A stretch of DNA of 63,465 nt. Source: an uncultured Acetatifactor sp. GTDB taxonomy: Bacteria; Bacillota; Clostridia; Lachnospirales; Lachnospiraceae. Under the pieces are notes generated by a model, which searched no databases, was not told where the DNA came from, and saw nothing but the letters and a program-made list of their open reading frames with translations. Location: positions 1 to 63,465 of the forward strand of contig CAJTXE010000028.1 of the NCBI GenBank assembly GCA_910580225.1, in the 5' to 3' direction. Position 1 is the stretch's first letter, and every line of letters starts with the position of its first letter. Below, piece by piece: positions 50,002-60,130 of this stretch. The position numbers were made by a program, and so were the translations under genes.

Positions 50002-50511
50002 TTATGATAATTTACCGTCAATCACATCCGCAATATAGCTTTCCACATCCTGACGCCTGATATTCAGCGACACGGCCAGTTCTCCGTAAAGATTCTCCTC
50101 TGCCATATGGAAATATTTTGCATCCACTGCCGTCACCTTTCGGCCCGCCTTCATCCGTTTCTGCTTCCTTGTATAGATTGTCTTGATAATCTTCACCAGG
50201 TCCTCACAGTCATTGGTCCTGATGCAGTCCTTATAGGTCTGTTCTGACAGCTTGTCATTCGTAATCACAAGCAGCGGTATCTCCGGAATCGCACGGATCA
50301 GCTCCTCGGCTTCCTCTCTCTTCAGTACCTTACGCATGGATTCCTTGGGGGAATCCACCGGTACGTAAACCGTACTTCCGTTCATATACAGGGGTTTTAA
50401 AATATAATACTCCCGTTCCCTGTCCACTCCCGAAATATTCAGGGTCGTGATGTTCTCTACTTCGCAGACGCCCTTGTTGCCACATATTACATAATCACCA
50501 ATTCCAAACAC
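50002..50511 (-). CDS. CarD-family transcriptional regulator
   Basis: A 169-residue protein with an N-terminal CarD/TRCF RNA-polymerase-interaction domain (FGIGDYVICGNKGVCEVENI) and a helical C-terminus (about 75-165) expected to contact promoter DNA. It likely stabilises open complexes at selected promoters. The start is GTG 50511, preceded by GAGG. Monocistronic. Confidence 0.92.
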   Translation of the reverse strand: MFGIGDYVICGNKGVCEVENITTLNISGVDREREYYILKPLYMNGSTVYVPVDSPKESMRKVLKREEAEELIRAIPEIPLLVITNDKLSEQTYKDCIRTNDCEDLVKIIKTIYTRKQKRMKAGRKVTAVDAKYFHMAEENLYGELAVSLNIRRQDVESYIADVIDGKLS

Positions 50512-50698
50512 TAGAACCTCACTTTCCGCATGCTTGCCGACTACTAAACACCTCCACTATATGTTATAACCATATTTTAACAGATTTAATCCGAAATTGT
50601 CAGCAAAATATGCGAGTTTGGATAAAGTTTGTGAAATATGCCTATAGCAAAGCCTCCGTACCTTTTTGAAAAAATCCCCCTCCGGCTCCTTCCAAGCC

Positions 50699-51358
50699 TC
50701 AGTCTATTACCTTAATGCTTTCAATCACAGGCTGGCTCTCCTTAGCCACGCCTCCATTGCCATCCACACGGGTAAGCTCCGCGCTGCAGACCGCATCCAC
50801 CACTTCAATTCCTTCCGTCACATAACCGAAGCATGCATACTCTCCGTCCAGATAGGTGCTGTCTTCATGCACAATAAAAAACTGTGAACTGGCGCTGTCC
50901 ATCATCGAAGAACGCGCCATGGAAATGGCCCCCCGGGTATGAGACAGATTGTTCTCCACACCGTTCTTGGAAAACTCTCCCTTGATATTCTCATCGGCCC
51001 CTCCTGTACCGTCCCCCAAGGGGTCCCCGCCCTGCATCATAAATCCGTTGATAATGCGATGGAAAGTCAGTCCGTCATAAAAGCCGTCCTCCGCCAGTTT
51101 CAGGAAATTCTCCACTGTGATGGGAGCCGCATCCGCATCCAGTTCCACCGTGATCTTGCCGTAGTCTTTCACGGTAATCTCCACATGATGCTTACCGGCA
51201 ACAGCATCCCCGCCGGCCTCACCTTCTTCACCGCTGCTCTCGCTCACGGTTCCCTCACTGCCGGAAGCGGCGTCTGTGCCGCCCTCCTCCTTGCCGCAGG
51301 CAGCCAATACCAGTGTCATCGCTGCTGCCAGCACAAATGCAATCCATTTCTTTTTCAT
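50699..51358 (-). CDS. Cyclophilin-type peptidyl-prolyl isomerase lipoprotein
   Basis: A 219-residue protein with a lipoprotein signal (lipobox LAAC, about residue 21), an acidic Gly/Ser linker and a compact cyclophilin domain (about 55-219: FLKLAEDGFYDGLTFHRIINGFMMQGGD, ARSSMMDSASSQFFI). It should help fold exported proteins on the outer membrane face. Starts at ATG 51358. Confidence 0.94.
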   Translation of the reverse strand: MKKKWIAFVLAAAMTLVLAACGKEEGGTDAASGSEGTVSESSGEEGEAGGDAVAGKHHVEITVKDYGKITVELDADAAPITVENFLKLAEDGFYDGLTFHRIINGFMMQGGDPLGDGTGGADENIKGEFSKNGVENNLSHTRGAISMARSSMMDSASSQFFIVHEDSTYLDGEYACFGYVTEGIEVVDAVCSAELTRVDGNGGVAKESQPVIESIKVID

Positions 51359-51411
51359 AATGATTCTCTCCCTATCTTCGTTTTCACAGCAACCGCACTG
51401 TCACACCGCGG

Positions 51412-51454
51412 ACAATAACACAATGCCACCACAGGGATTAGTGCCTGTGATGGC
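51412..51454 (-). terminator. Putative terminator of the DUF6033 gene
   Basis: An 11-bp stem GCCATCACAGG/CCTGTGGTGGC with one wobble pair (51425-51435 with 51444-51454), followed by a weak T-rich stretch on the minus strand. Confidence 0.5.
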
Positions 51455-51525
51455 ATAATACAATTCCTATGAAAACGGATTATATTGGCGGTCCGGAAAC
51501 CGCCTTCTCTCTGAAAACCTGTTCA

Positions 51526-52221
51526 TTATACCACGAAATCAAACTTTTGTCCAGTGGCATTCGGGCGCTCTTCTTTGATTTTGCTCCAGTCCACCTGAGA
51601 AATCTTCTCCGCCAGCTCCTCCACCGTGTCCGCAAACACCGTAGTTCGCTTCTCAGCTCTCCCTAATGACCGGTATTGGGAACCTTCCGCCCGTTTGGCG
51701 TCCGAAGCCTCTTCCTTCCTCTCGTCCCGCTGCTTCTCTATGCGCTGGCGCTGCTTTTCGCTGTTCTTCTCCAGCTCTGCAAAGAAGGAAACCTCCCCGT
51801 CATTACCTATGGAGATACCGATACGGGTCACATCTTCTGCCTTGTCTCCCAGCTTTGTCTTCATCTCATCCAGTTTGGACACGGCTCCGTCCAGAATCTT
51901 CAGATTCTTCTCCTTAACGCTCTCGTCCGCAGCCATCTTCTCCAACTCTTCCGGTGTAAACAGCGCACAGTACTCGCCCGTTCCTCTTGACAACAGGGCT
52001 GCCGCTTCCTCATCCGTCTCGAAGTCCGCCACCATGAAATCCATGTTCTTATAAGTTTTGTGCAGTTCCTTCAGCAGCTTCTGTGCCGCCCGGCTTAAGG
52101 TTGGGGTCTTTTTCTCAGCCCCCTCCGTGGTCTGGGTTTTGTCCGCCCTGCTGCTTTCCGCTGCAGCCTGCGCCGTCTTCTCATAAACGCTGCTCTGATA
52201 ATAACTTCCTATTTTTTCCAT
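51526..52221 (-). CDS. DUF6033-family protein
   Basis: A 231-residue protein. The pattern SYYQSSVYEK near the start, LLKELHKTYKNMDFMVADFETDEEAAALLSRGTGEY in the middle and a charged helical stretch (EKNSEKQRQRIEKQRDERKEE) before KISQVDW matches DUF6033 proteins common in Lachnospiraceae. No signal peptide. GGAGGGC precedes ATG 52221. Function unknown. Its promoter region faces that of glgX. Confidence 0.75.
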   Translation of the reverse strand: MEKIGSYYQSSVYEKTAQAAAESSRADKTQTTEGAEKKTPTLSRAAQKLLKELHKTYKNMDFMVADFETDEEAAALLSRGTGEYCALFTPEELEKMAADESVKEKNLKILDGAVSKLDEMKTKLGDKAEDVTRIGISIGNDGEVSFFAELEKNSEKQRQRIEKQRDERKEEASDAKRAEGSQYRSLGRAEKRTTVFADTVEELAEKISQVDWSKIKEERPNATGQKFDFVV

Positions 52222-52378
52222 ATTTCTGCCCTCCATAGCGTTTCCCGGCATCTTTCCTGTGACTGCCTTCTGATGCCGTCAAATCCGTTTCTTCCCGTCG
52301 TCCGCAGACACACTTACGCCCGCAGTCTGTTACTTTTTATTTCGGCTAAATCACGGAAAACTTTACATAAATTTTCAA

Positions 52379-52407
52379 TTGCTTTTTCCCACCTCATCCA
52401 TTATACT
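52379..52407 (+). promoter_or_regulatory. glgX promoter
   Basis: TTGCTT (52379-52384), 17-bp spacer, TATACT (52402-52407), giving a leader of about 85 nt before TTG 52498. Confidence 0.55.
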
Positions 52408-52497
52408 GTTGACATATTGCAACAGTTCAGACGACCCACGACACTATCAAAATCGATGCGGGATAACCTGAATTCCTGCACCATAAGGAGGCAGAAT

Positions 52498-54630
52498 TTG
52501 AAACTTTATACACAGAACTATGTCCCTGAACTGCACATTCCCCTGCTGCCCGTAACTGAGATCCAGGGCTTTCCGGTCCGTCCCGGTCTCTTTGATGTAC
52601 ATGGTGCCATGTCCCTTCACACCGGTGTGAATTTTACGGTCCACACCCATTACGGCACTTCCTGCACGCTCCTGCTCTTCCGCAGAAATGCGTCCACTCC
52701 CTATGCCAGACTTCCCTTTCCGGAAGCCTATAAGATCGGGGATGTCTATTCCATGATCGTATTCGGACTGGATATTGACGAATTTGAATACGCCTATCAG
52801 ATCGACGGCCCATTTGAACCGGAAAACGGGCTGACTTTCAACCGCAATGCGGTTCTTCTGGACCCTTATGCCCGTTCCGTTGCCGGCCAGCGCCTGTGGG
52901 GCAGCAAAAAATCCGGGAGTTATCACGCGCGCGTAGTACGTGATGTCTTTGACTGGGGCGCCATGCCTCAGTCCACCCGCACCATGAGCGACCTGATCAT
53001 CTATGAACTCCATGTCAGAGGCTTCACTTATCATCCTTCCTCCGGCGTAGCTCACCCCGGTACCTTCGCCGGACTCATGGAGAAGATTCCCTATCTGAAG
53101 GAACTGGGGATCAATGCAGTGGAACTGATGCCCATCTTCGAATTCGATGAAACCATGAATGCCAGAAGCGTAAACGGAGAACGTCTGCTGGACTACTGGG
53201 GCTACAACACAGTAGGCTTTTTTGCGCCGAATACAAGCTACATCTCCGGCGATGAGTACAACCAGGAAGGCACTGAGCTGAAACTGCTGATCAAGGCCCT
53301 CCATGACAACGGAATCGAAGTGATTCTGGATGTTGTCTTCAATCATACCGCAGAAGGCAATGAAAAAGGCCCCACCTTTTGTTTCAAGGGCTTTGACAAC
53401 AAGGTCTACTACATGCTGACCCCCAACGGGAATTACTATAATTTCAGCGGCTGCGGCAATACCTTAAACTGCAACAATCCCATCGTGCGACAGCTGATTC
53501 TGGAATGCCTGCGCTATTGGGCGGTGAGCTACCGCATCGACGGTTTCCGTTTCGACCTTGCCAGTATCCTGGGACGGCATGAGGACGGATCTCCCCTGAA
53601 TAATCCGCCTCTGCTGGAACTTCTGGCCACCGATCCCGTACTGCGCAATGTGAAGCTGATTGCCGAAGCCTGGGACGCAGGCGGACTCTACCAGGTGGGA
53701 AAATTTCCTGCCAGCAAACGCTGGGCCGAATGGAACGGCCGTTACCGGGATTCCCTCCGGGCCTATCTGAAAGGCGACTGCTGGCATTCCTGGGATGCGG
53801 CCTGGAGTATCTCCGGGTCAGGCGATCTGTACGGCGGTTTTTATTCCAATAACAACAATAATTATGCAGGCTATAATTCCTGTGTGAATTTCCTGACCTG
53901 CCATGACGGCTTCACCCTGTATGACCTGTACTCCTATAATGAAAAACACAATGAGAAAAACGGCTGGAACAATACGGACGGCGCAGATGACAACCGGAGC
54001 TGGAACTGCGGCGCAGAGGGAGATACCGATGATCCGGAAATCCTCTCCCTCCGATTCCGGATGATCCGCAATGCCTGTGCAGTGCTGATGTGCAGTCGGG
54101 GAACGCCCATGTTCCTGGCAGGAGACGAATTCGGCAATACCCAGTATGGAAATAATAACGCCTACTGCCAGGACAATGAGACTTCCTGGCTGGATTGGAG
54201 TCTTTTGGAAAAGAACAGAGAATTGTTCGAATTTTTCAAATTTATGATAAATTACCGACAAAAGCACCCTGTTATCCGCAAAATGCTTCCCGATGCCGTC
54301 TGCGGAATGGATCCCATGCACACCCATGGCGTCAATGCGGAGGAAGTATATATTCCCCAGGACTCCAGAACTCTGGCCATCAGTTTCGCCGGTTACAACC
54401 CTGCAACCGGCACAGATGATCTGGTTTATGTGGCGGTCAATACCCACTGGGAAGATGTGCGGATCACGGTTCCGGCCCTGGACTGCCATCTGGCATGGTT
54501 TCTCAGCGTCAATACCTGGGGCGATGAGCATCACCGTTATTGTTATCCGGAAGGCGAAGAAGTGCGCATTGATTCCGAATTCATTATGCATCCGCGCTCC
54601 GTCGCCGTATTCACCGGCCGGGAATTGTAA
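52498..54630 (+). CDS. glgX: Glycogen debranching enzyme (GlgX/isoamylase type)
   Basis: A 710-residue GH13 enzyme cutting alpha-1,6 branches of glycogen. It has an N-terminal CBM48 (about 10-110), then the catalytic barrel with nucleophile Asp353 (RIDGFRFDLAS), acid/base Glu390 (LIAEAWDAGG) and Asp470 (FLTCHDGF). The frame is open to 52273, but only TTG 52498 has a Shine-Dalgarno (AAGGAGG) at the right distance, and it fits the homologous N-terminus (KLYTQNYVPELHIPLLP). No other glycogen genes are nearby. Confidence 0.92.
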   Translation: MKLYTQNYVPELHIPLLPVTEIQGFPVRPGLFDVHGAMSLHTGVNFTVHTHYGTSCTLLLFRRNASTPYARLPFPEAYKIGDVYSMIVFGLDIDEFEYAYQIDGPFEPENGLTFNRNAVLLDPYARSVAGQRLWGSKKSGSYHARVVRDVFDWGAMPQSTRTMSDLIIYELHVRGFTYHPSSGVAHPGTFAGLMEKIPYLKELGINAVELMPIFEFDETMNARSVNGERLLDYWGYNTVGFFAPNTSYISGDEYNQEGTELKLLIKALHDNGIEVILDVVFNHTAEGNEKGPTFCFKGFDNKVYYMLTPNGNYYNFSGCGNTLNCNNPIVRQLILECLRYWAVSYRIDGFRFDLASILGRHEDGSPLNNPPLLELLATDPVLRNVKLIAEAWDAGGLYQVGKFPASKRWAEWNGRYRDSLRAYLKGDCWHSWDAAWSISGSGDLYGGFYSNNNNNYAGYNSCVNFLTCHDGFTLYDLYSYNEKHNEKNGWNNTDGADDNRSWNCGAEGDTDDPEILSLRFRMIRNACAVLMCSRGTPMFLAGDEFGNTQYGNNNAYCQDNETSWLDWSLLEKNRELFEFFKFMINYRQKHPVIRKMLPDAVCGMDPMHTHGVNAEEVYIPQDSRTLAISFAGYNPATGTDDLVYVAVNTHWEDVRITVPALDCHLAWFLSVNTWGDEHHRYCYPEGEEVRIDSEFIMHPRSVAVFTGREL

Positions 54631-54740
54631 AACCTGAAAATTCTCTAAACCGGTATTGTTTTTACGATTTCTGTGTTATACTGATAAAGAATGATTTCCA
54701 AGATACACAGGCTGCCCCCAGGCGGCCAGGGAGGATGCAT

Positions 54741-55523
54741 ATGCTGGAATTACAGAATCTCAGTTTCCAGGTGTCCGACGATGCCGACAAACACAAAGAG
54801 ATTATCAGAGATATCAACCTGACCTTTGAAGATCACGCTTTCATCGCCATTACCGGTCCCAACGGCGGAGGAAAGTCCACACTTGCAAAACTGATTATGG
54901 GAATAGAAACTCCTACCTCGGGCAGGATACTCTATAACGGAACCGACATCACCCGGATGGATATCTCCCAACGGGCCCGCCTGGGCATTAGTTTCGCCTT
55001 TCAGCAGCCGGTGCGTTTCAAAGGCATCAAAGTAAAGGATCTGATTCAGTTAGCTGCCGGAAAGACAGCTGAGGGACGTACCGCCGTGAAATTTCCCGAT
55101 ATCTGCGATTATCTGTCAAAGGTGGGGCTATGTGCCAGAGATTATGTGAATCGGGACGTGGATTCCAGTCTCTCCGGAGGCGAATTAAAGCGAATCGAGA
55201 TTGCCACCATCATCGCCCGCAACACACCGCTGTCGGTGTTCGACGAACCGGAAGCCGGAATCGATCTCTGGAGCTTTAACAACCTGATTCAGGTATTCGA
55301 GGAAATGCATCGGGAGCGCACAAATTCCCTGATCATCATCTCCCATCAGGAGCGCATTCTCAATATTGCAGATGAGATCGTGGTGTTGGCAGAAGGCCAA
55401 GTGTCCGCCAGAGGACAGAGAAAGGATATCCTGCCGGAGCTTCTGAAGGGAACGGAAGGATGCCGCTTCTATCAGCAGGATCCTCAAAATGGGGGATCTG
55501 TCAGCAATATCAGAAAGGAATGA
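54741..55523 (+). CDS. sufC: SufC-like Fe-S assembly ATPase
   Basis: A 260-residue ABC-type ATPase that powers Fe-S cluster assembly with SufB. Walker A is GPNGGGKST, signature LSGGELKR and Walker B SVFDEPEAGID. ATG 54741 has GGGAGG upstream; an in-frame ATG at 54735 overlaps that site. Ten bases separate it from the SufB-like gene. Neither SufS nor SufU is adjacent, so this is a two-gene suf operon. Confidence 0.92.
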   Translation: MLELQNLSFQVSDDADKHKEIIRDINLTFEDHAFIAITGPNGGGKSTLAKLIMGIETPTSGRILYNGTDITRMDISQRARLGISFAFQQPVRFKGIKVKDLIQLAAGKTAEGRTAVKFPDICDYLSKVGLCARDYVNRDVDSSLSGGELKRIEIATIIARNTPLSVFDEPEAGIDLWSFNNLIQVFEEMHRERTNSLIIISHQERILNIADEIVVLAEGQVSARGQRKDILPELLKGTEGCRFYQQDPQNGGSVSNIRKE

Positions 55524-55532
55524 GAATTCTAT

Positions 55533-56450
55533 ATGGACCAGATACAGAAAAATCTGCTGGAACAGGTGGCCGGCCTGCATGAAATGCCTGCCGGCGCTTA
55601 CAATATCCGTGCCAACGGCCAGAGTGTGGATCGTTCCACCACAGCCCACATTGACATTGTAACCAAAGAAGACAAACAGGGCATCGATATTGTTATCAAA
55701 TCCGGCACAAAAAAAGAAAGCGTCCACATTCCTGTCGTCCTAAGCCAGAGCGGATTGACGGAAATGGTTTACAATGATTTTCATGTGGGAGACGACTGCG
55801 ATGTGACCATAGTGGCCGGATGCGGTATTCACAACAGCGGCGACAGCGACAGCCGTCATGACGGCGTACACTCCTTTTACATAGGGAAAAACTCCCATGT
55901 AAAATATGTGGAGAAACATTATGGCAGCGGGGATGGCCGGGGAAACCGGATCATGAACCCGGAGACAAAGGTGGAGGTAGGGGAAAACAGTTTTATGGAA
56001 ATGGAGACTGTCCAGATTAAAGGTGTGGACTCCACCAGGCGCCTCACCAGCGCAAAACTTGCTGACGGCGCCAGAATCGTCGTCACCGAAAAGCTCATGA
56101 CCCACGGCACACAGACCGCTGAAACTTCCTTTCAGGTAGATCTGGACGGTACCGGTTCCAGTGCAAACATCATCTCACGCTCTGTGGCAAGAGATGATTC
56201 CAGACAGGTATTCTACTCCAAAATCAACGGCAATAACTGCTGCAAAGGCCATTCCGAATGCGACGGCATTATCATGGACCGTGCAAAAATCAGCGCAATT
56301 CCGGAGATTACAGCCCACCACCTGGACGCGGAACTGATCCACGAAGCCGCCATCGGCAAGATCGCCGGTGACCAGATCACCAAGCTCATGACTCTGGGAC
56401 TGACCGAGGCAGAGGCAGAGGCGCAGATCGTAAACGGATTTTTAAGATAA
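55533..56450 (+). CDS. sufB: Short SufB/SufD-like scaffold protein
   Basis: A 305-residue protein with the SufBD beta-helix core (GCGIHNSGDSDSRHDGVHSF, AKISAIPEITAHHLDAELIHEAAIGKIAGDQI). It lacks the N-terminal extension of the 470-residue SufB, so it matches the short partner of minimal SufCB (SMS-like) systems found in many anaerobes. Cotranscribed with sufC. Confidence 0.88.
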   Translation: MDQIQKNLLEQVAGLHEMPAGAYNIRANGQSVDRSTTAHIDIVTKEDKQGIDIVIKSGTKKESVHIPVVLSQSGLTEMVYNDFHVGDDCDVTIVAGCGIHNSGDSDSRHDGVHSFYIGKNSHVKYVEKHYGSGDGRGNRIMNPETKVEVGENSFMEMETVQIKGVDSTRRLTSAKLADGARIVVTEKLMTHGTQTAETSFQVDLDGTGSSANIISRSVARDDSRQVFYSKINGNNCCKGHSECDGIIMDRAKISAIPEITAHHLDAELIHEAAIGKIAGDQITKLMTLGLTEAEAEAQIVNGFLR

Positions 56451-56474
56451 TCCTCTGCAGGCATAAATTTGCAT

Positions 56475-56523
56475 CCTCCGGGAAAAGCTAATGGAAATGA
56501 TAGATCAATTCCATTCCCGGAGG
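56475..56523 (+). promoter_or_regulatory. Hairpin sequestering the nifJ ribosome-binding site
   Basis: CCTCCGGGAA (56475-56484) pairs perfectly with TTCCCGGAGG (56514-56523), whose GGAGG is the nifJ Shine-Dalgarno; TGGAA/TTCCA extends the stem inside. The T-rich sequence after it means it could also terminate sufCB transcripts. Confidence 0.65.
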
Positions 56524-56531
56524 TTATTTTT

Positions 56532-59500
56532 ATGCTTACAGATTTGTCTCAAACAGATTCCCGCGCCACGCAGACCTTTGACGGATGCCAGGCCGCGGCC
56601 CATGTGGCTTATGCCTACAGCGAAACCGCTGCTATCTTCCCCATCACTCCATCCTCGCCCATGGCAGAACTATGCGATGAATGGGCCGGTAAAAACCGAA
56701 AAAACATATATGATCAAACTCTTATCGTCTCCCAGATGCAGTCGGAAGCCGGAGCAGCGGCAGCCGTACACGGTGCACTGCTGGCCGGCTCTCTGGCTGT
56801 CACTTTCACTGCCTCACAGGGGCTGCTGCTTATGCTGCCCAATCTCTACCGCATGGCAGGCGAGCTGCTTCCCGGAGTGATCCATGTAGCCGCCCGGTCT
56901 GTGGCCACTCACGCCCTGTCCATTTTCGGCGACCATTCCGATGTCTACGCCTGTCGTCAGACCGGGGTTGCCATTTTCTCGGAAAGCAGCGTCCAGGAAG
57001 TAATGGATTTATCTCCTGTCGCTCATTTGGCCGCCCTTGAGGGACGAATTCCGTTTCTGAACTTCTTTGACGGTTTCCGCACCTCCCATGAACTGCATAA
57101 GATAAGGGTATGGGACTACAAGGAACTGGCTGCCATGCTGAATACAGAAGCCCTGAACAGTTTCCGGGAGCGCTGTCTCCACCCGCATCACGGAAAAATA
57201 TATGGTTCTGCACAAAATCCCGATATTTTCTTCCAGGCCAGGGAAGCCTCCAATCCATTTTACCAGGCACTTCCCCAAATCGTAGAAAGCCAGCTGGATA
57301 AAATCAACCGGCTCCTGGGCACTTCCTACGGCCTGTTTGATTATTATGGCGCGCCGGATGCGGAACATGTGATCATCGCCATGGGCAGCATCTGCGAAAC
57401 CATCAGAGAATACATCGATGGTGTACCGGAACGGAAATACGGTCTGATCAATGTCCATCTGTATCGTCCTTTCAGCCCCCGCCATCTGGTGGAAAAGCTG
57501 CCTGAAGATCTCCGGCAGATTACGGTACTGGACCGGACCAAAGAACCCGGATGCGCCGGTGAACCCCTATACCTGGATGTGACTGCCGCCCTGGTGCAGT
57601 CAGGAATCCCTGTTTCGGGTGCAGTCTCAGAGAGCAAGGCCGGCATACGCATCTTTTCGGGGCGCTATGGTCTAAGTTCCAAGGATACCACCCCTGCCCA
57701 GATCGCCGCCATCTATGAAAACCATACCAAACCTGTATTTACTGTGGGCATCGATGACGATGTGACACATCTGTCACTGAAGGTTCCTCCCATTCCGGAA
57801 CCGGCGTCCCCGGATCTTGTCTCCTGTAAATTCTGGGGGCTGGGCGGGGACGGCACCGTCAGCGCCACCAAGAATGCCATCAAGATCATCGGCAACCACA
57901 CGGATATGACCGCCCAGGGATACTTTGAGTATGATTCCAAAAAATCCAGAGGGCTTACCATCTCCCACCTGCGCTTTGGCAGAACTCCCATCCGAAGCGC
58001 CTGCCTCATACACAAAGCCGACTTCGTCGCCTGCCACAATCCGGTATATCTGCACAAATACCACATGGCAGAGGAACTGAAGGACGGCGGCACTTTCCTG
58101 CTGAATCTGCATCCGGGCGGAGAAGGGCGGCAGGCCGCAGCATCAGACCGAGCCTCCATGCAAATCGCCCTGGCGGAAGCCCTGCCGGATCCGTTAAAAG
58201 CATATCTGGCAGAACACGGTATCCGCCTCTTTGTCATAGATGCTCTGGGAATCGGTAAGGAAATCGGTCTCAACAATAAGATCAGTACCATCCTTCAGGC
58301 TGCATTTTTTGCTGTATCAGGTCTCCTGGACCCCGCTGACGCCAAGCGATGGATGAATGAAGCTGCGGAGAAAAGTTACGGAAAAAGCGGTGAAAAAATA
58401 CTGGAAATGAACCGACAGGCGATTGAACGTGGCTTTGCCGAAGTCATGGAGCTCCCCGTGCCGAAATGTCAGAACCCTCATCCTGTGCAGAAGGCCGGCC
58501 CAATTGCTTCTGACAGACTTCCTAATGCTGTCCAGGCTGTCCTGGACAATACGCCCCTGCCCGACCGCCCGGAAATGATCGACTTCGTACAAAAGATCCA
58601 GCAGCCCATAACAGATCAGAGAGGCGATGAACTGCCCGTATCCGCCTTCCTTCCCTATGCAGACGGCTATACGCCCCCGGGAAGTTCCGCCCACGAGCGT
58701 CGCGGTGTGGCTACGGAAATTCCGGTCTGGAAACCCGAAAACTGCATCCAGTGCGCCCGCTGCTCCTTTGTCTGTCCTCATGCCGTCATCCGTCCTGCTG
58801 TTTTGAAAGACACAGCTTCCGCCCATGCCCCCGAAGGTCTGCAGACCATCCCCATGATGGGTATGGATGGGGCTTCCTTCTGCATTGCCATCTCCTCCGC
58901 AGACTGTACCGGATGCGGCACCTGTGCGGCCGTCTGTCCCGGGAAGCGGCATCAGGGCCGGGAAAAACCATCTAAAGCGCTGGAAATGACTCCTGTAAAC
59001 CGCATGTTGGAGAACGGTGACTTCAGGAAAAACCAGGAGATATTCGACTACTGCAAACCCCTGCTGCCCTGCAGGGAAGCCACGGATAAGTTCCGCCCGG
59101 ACACCCCCAAGGGAAGCCAGTTTCTGCGCCCCCTGCTGGAATTCTCCGGGGCCTGTGCCGGCTGCGGAGAAACACCCTATGTAAAGCTCCTGACGCAGCT
59201 GTTCGGTGACCGGATGTATATCGCCAATGCCACCGGATGCAGCTCTATCTGGGCCAATTCCTCCCCTTCCTGCGCCTATGCCCTGGACGAAAACGGACAT
59301 GGCCCTGCATGGTCAAACTCCCTGTTCGAGGATGGAGCGGAATTCGGCTACGGTATGCTGATGGCACAGGAAGCCGCTGCCCGACGCGAGGGCGGTTCCC
59401 CTTCCGATCTCATCCAATGGGTCATTGGAGGAGACGGCTGGGCTTACGACATCGGTTTCAGCGGCCTTGACCATGTTCTGGCCAGCGGCAAAAATATCAA

Positions 59501-60116
59501 TATCCTGGTACTGAACACGGAAGTCTACTCCAATACCGGCGGCCAGGCCTCCAAGGCCACCCCTCTGGGCTCCACCGCCAAATTCGTTTCCGGCGGAAAA
59601 CAGACTCCCAAGAAAGATCTGGCCGCCATTGCCATGACCTACGGCACTGTCTACGTGGCTCAGATCGCCATGGGAGCCGACTTTAACCAGACCGTCAGGG
59701 CAATCACCGAGGCAGCCGCCTATCCCGGTCCTTCCCTGATTATAGCCTATGCTACCTGTATCGCTCACGGCATACGTGCGGGCCTGGGCAGCACACCCCA
59801 CGAAGCAAAAAAGGCTGTTGATGCCGGTTACTACCACTTATTCCGCTTTCATCCGTCCCTGAAAGAGGAGGGGAAAAATCCGTTTCTTCTGGACAGCGGC
59901 GAACCCCATCTTAATTATGAAACGTTCCTGGACGGTGAGATCCGCTATGATGCACTGAAACGCAGTAATCCGGAACAGGCCAGGAAACTGTTTGAAAAAG
60001 CTGCATCTCAATCTGCAGAACGCTATCGATATCTGAAAAAGCTGAAAGATTTCTATGAACCGGAACCTGTTTTACCGGAGGACAGCGGTATCCAAATTCC
60101 GAAATCTGACTCTTAA
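56532..60116 (+). CDS. nifJ: Pyruvate:ferredoxin (flavodoxin) oxidoreductase
   Basis: A 1194-residue fused PFOR that converts pyruvate and CoA to acetyl-CoA and CO2, reducing ferredoxin. Domain I has YSETAAIFPITPSSPMAE. The two-[4Fe-4S] ferredoxin domain has CIQCARCSFVCPHAV and CTGCGTCAAVCPG. The C-terminal TPP domain has GACAGCGETPYVKLL, the cluster-binding ATGCSSIWA and GDGWAYDIGFSGLDHV. Length is normal. The start ATG 56532 is chosen over upstream in-frame starts because GGAGG lies 8 bases before it. This is the key anaerobic fermentation enzyme of the window. Confidence 0.96.
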   Translation: MLTDLSQTDSRATQTFDGCQAAAHVAYAYSETAAIFPITPSSPMAELCDEWAGKNRKNIYDQTLIVSQMQSEAGAAAAVHGALLAGSLAVTFTASQGLLLMLPNLYRMAGELLPGVIHVAARSVATHALSIFGDHSDVYACRQTGVAIFSESSVQEVMDLSPVAHLAALEGRIPFLNFFDGFRTSHELHKIRVWDYKELAAMLNTEALNSFRERCLHPHHGKIYGSAQNPDIFFQAREASNPFYQALPQIVESQLDKINRLLGTSYGLFDYYGAPDAEHVIIAMGSICETIREYIDGVPERKYGLINVHLYRPFSPRHLVEKLPEDLRQITVLDRTKEPGCAGEPLYLDVTAALVQSGIPVSGAVSESKAGIRIFSGRYGLSSKDTTPAQIAAIYENHTKPVFTVGIDDDVTHLSLKVPPIPEPASPDLVSCKFWGLGGDGTVSATKNAIKIIGNHTDMTAQGYFEYDSKKSRGLTISHLRFGRTPIRSACLIHKADFVACHNPVYLHKYHMAEELKDGGTFLLNLHPGGEGRQAAASDRASMQIALAEALPDPLKAYLAEHGIRLFVIDALGIGKEIGLNNKISTILQAAFFAVSGLLDPADAKRWMNEAAEKSYGKSGEKILEMNRQAIERGFAEVMELPVPKCQNPHPVQKAGPIASDRLPNAVQAVLDNTPLPDRPEMIDFVQKIQQPITDQRGDELPVSAFLPYADGYTPPGSSAHERRGVATEIPVWKPENCIQCARCSFVCPHAVIRPAVLKDTASAHAPEGLQTIPMMGMDGASFCIAISSADCTGCGTCAAVCPGKRHQGREKPSKALEMTPVNRMLENGDFRKNQEIFDYCKPLLPCREATDKFRPDTPKGSQFLRPLLEFSGACAGCGETPYVKLLTQLFGDRMYIANATGCSSIWANSSPSCAYALDENGHGPAWSNSLFEDGAEFGYGMLMAQEAAARREGGSPSDLIQWVIGGDGWAYDIGFSGLDHVLASGKNINILVLNTEVYSNTGGQASKATPLGSTAKFVSGGKQTPKKDLAAIAMTYGTVYVAQIAMGADFNQTVRAITEAAAYPGPSLIIAYATCIAHGIRAGLGSTPHEAKKAVDAGYYHLFRFHPSLKEEGKNPFLLDSGEPHLNYETFLDGEIRYDALKRSNPEQARKLFEKAASQSAERYRYLKKLKDFYEPEPVLPEDSGIQIPKSDS

Positions 60117-60130
60117 TTGTCCCATAAGGC

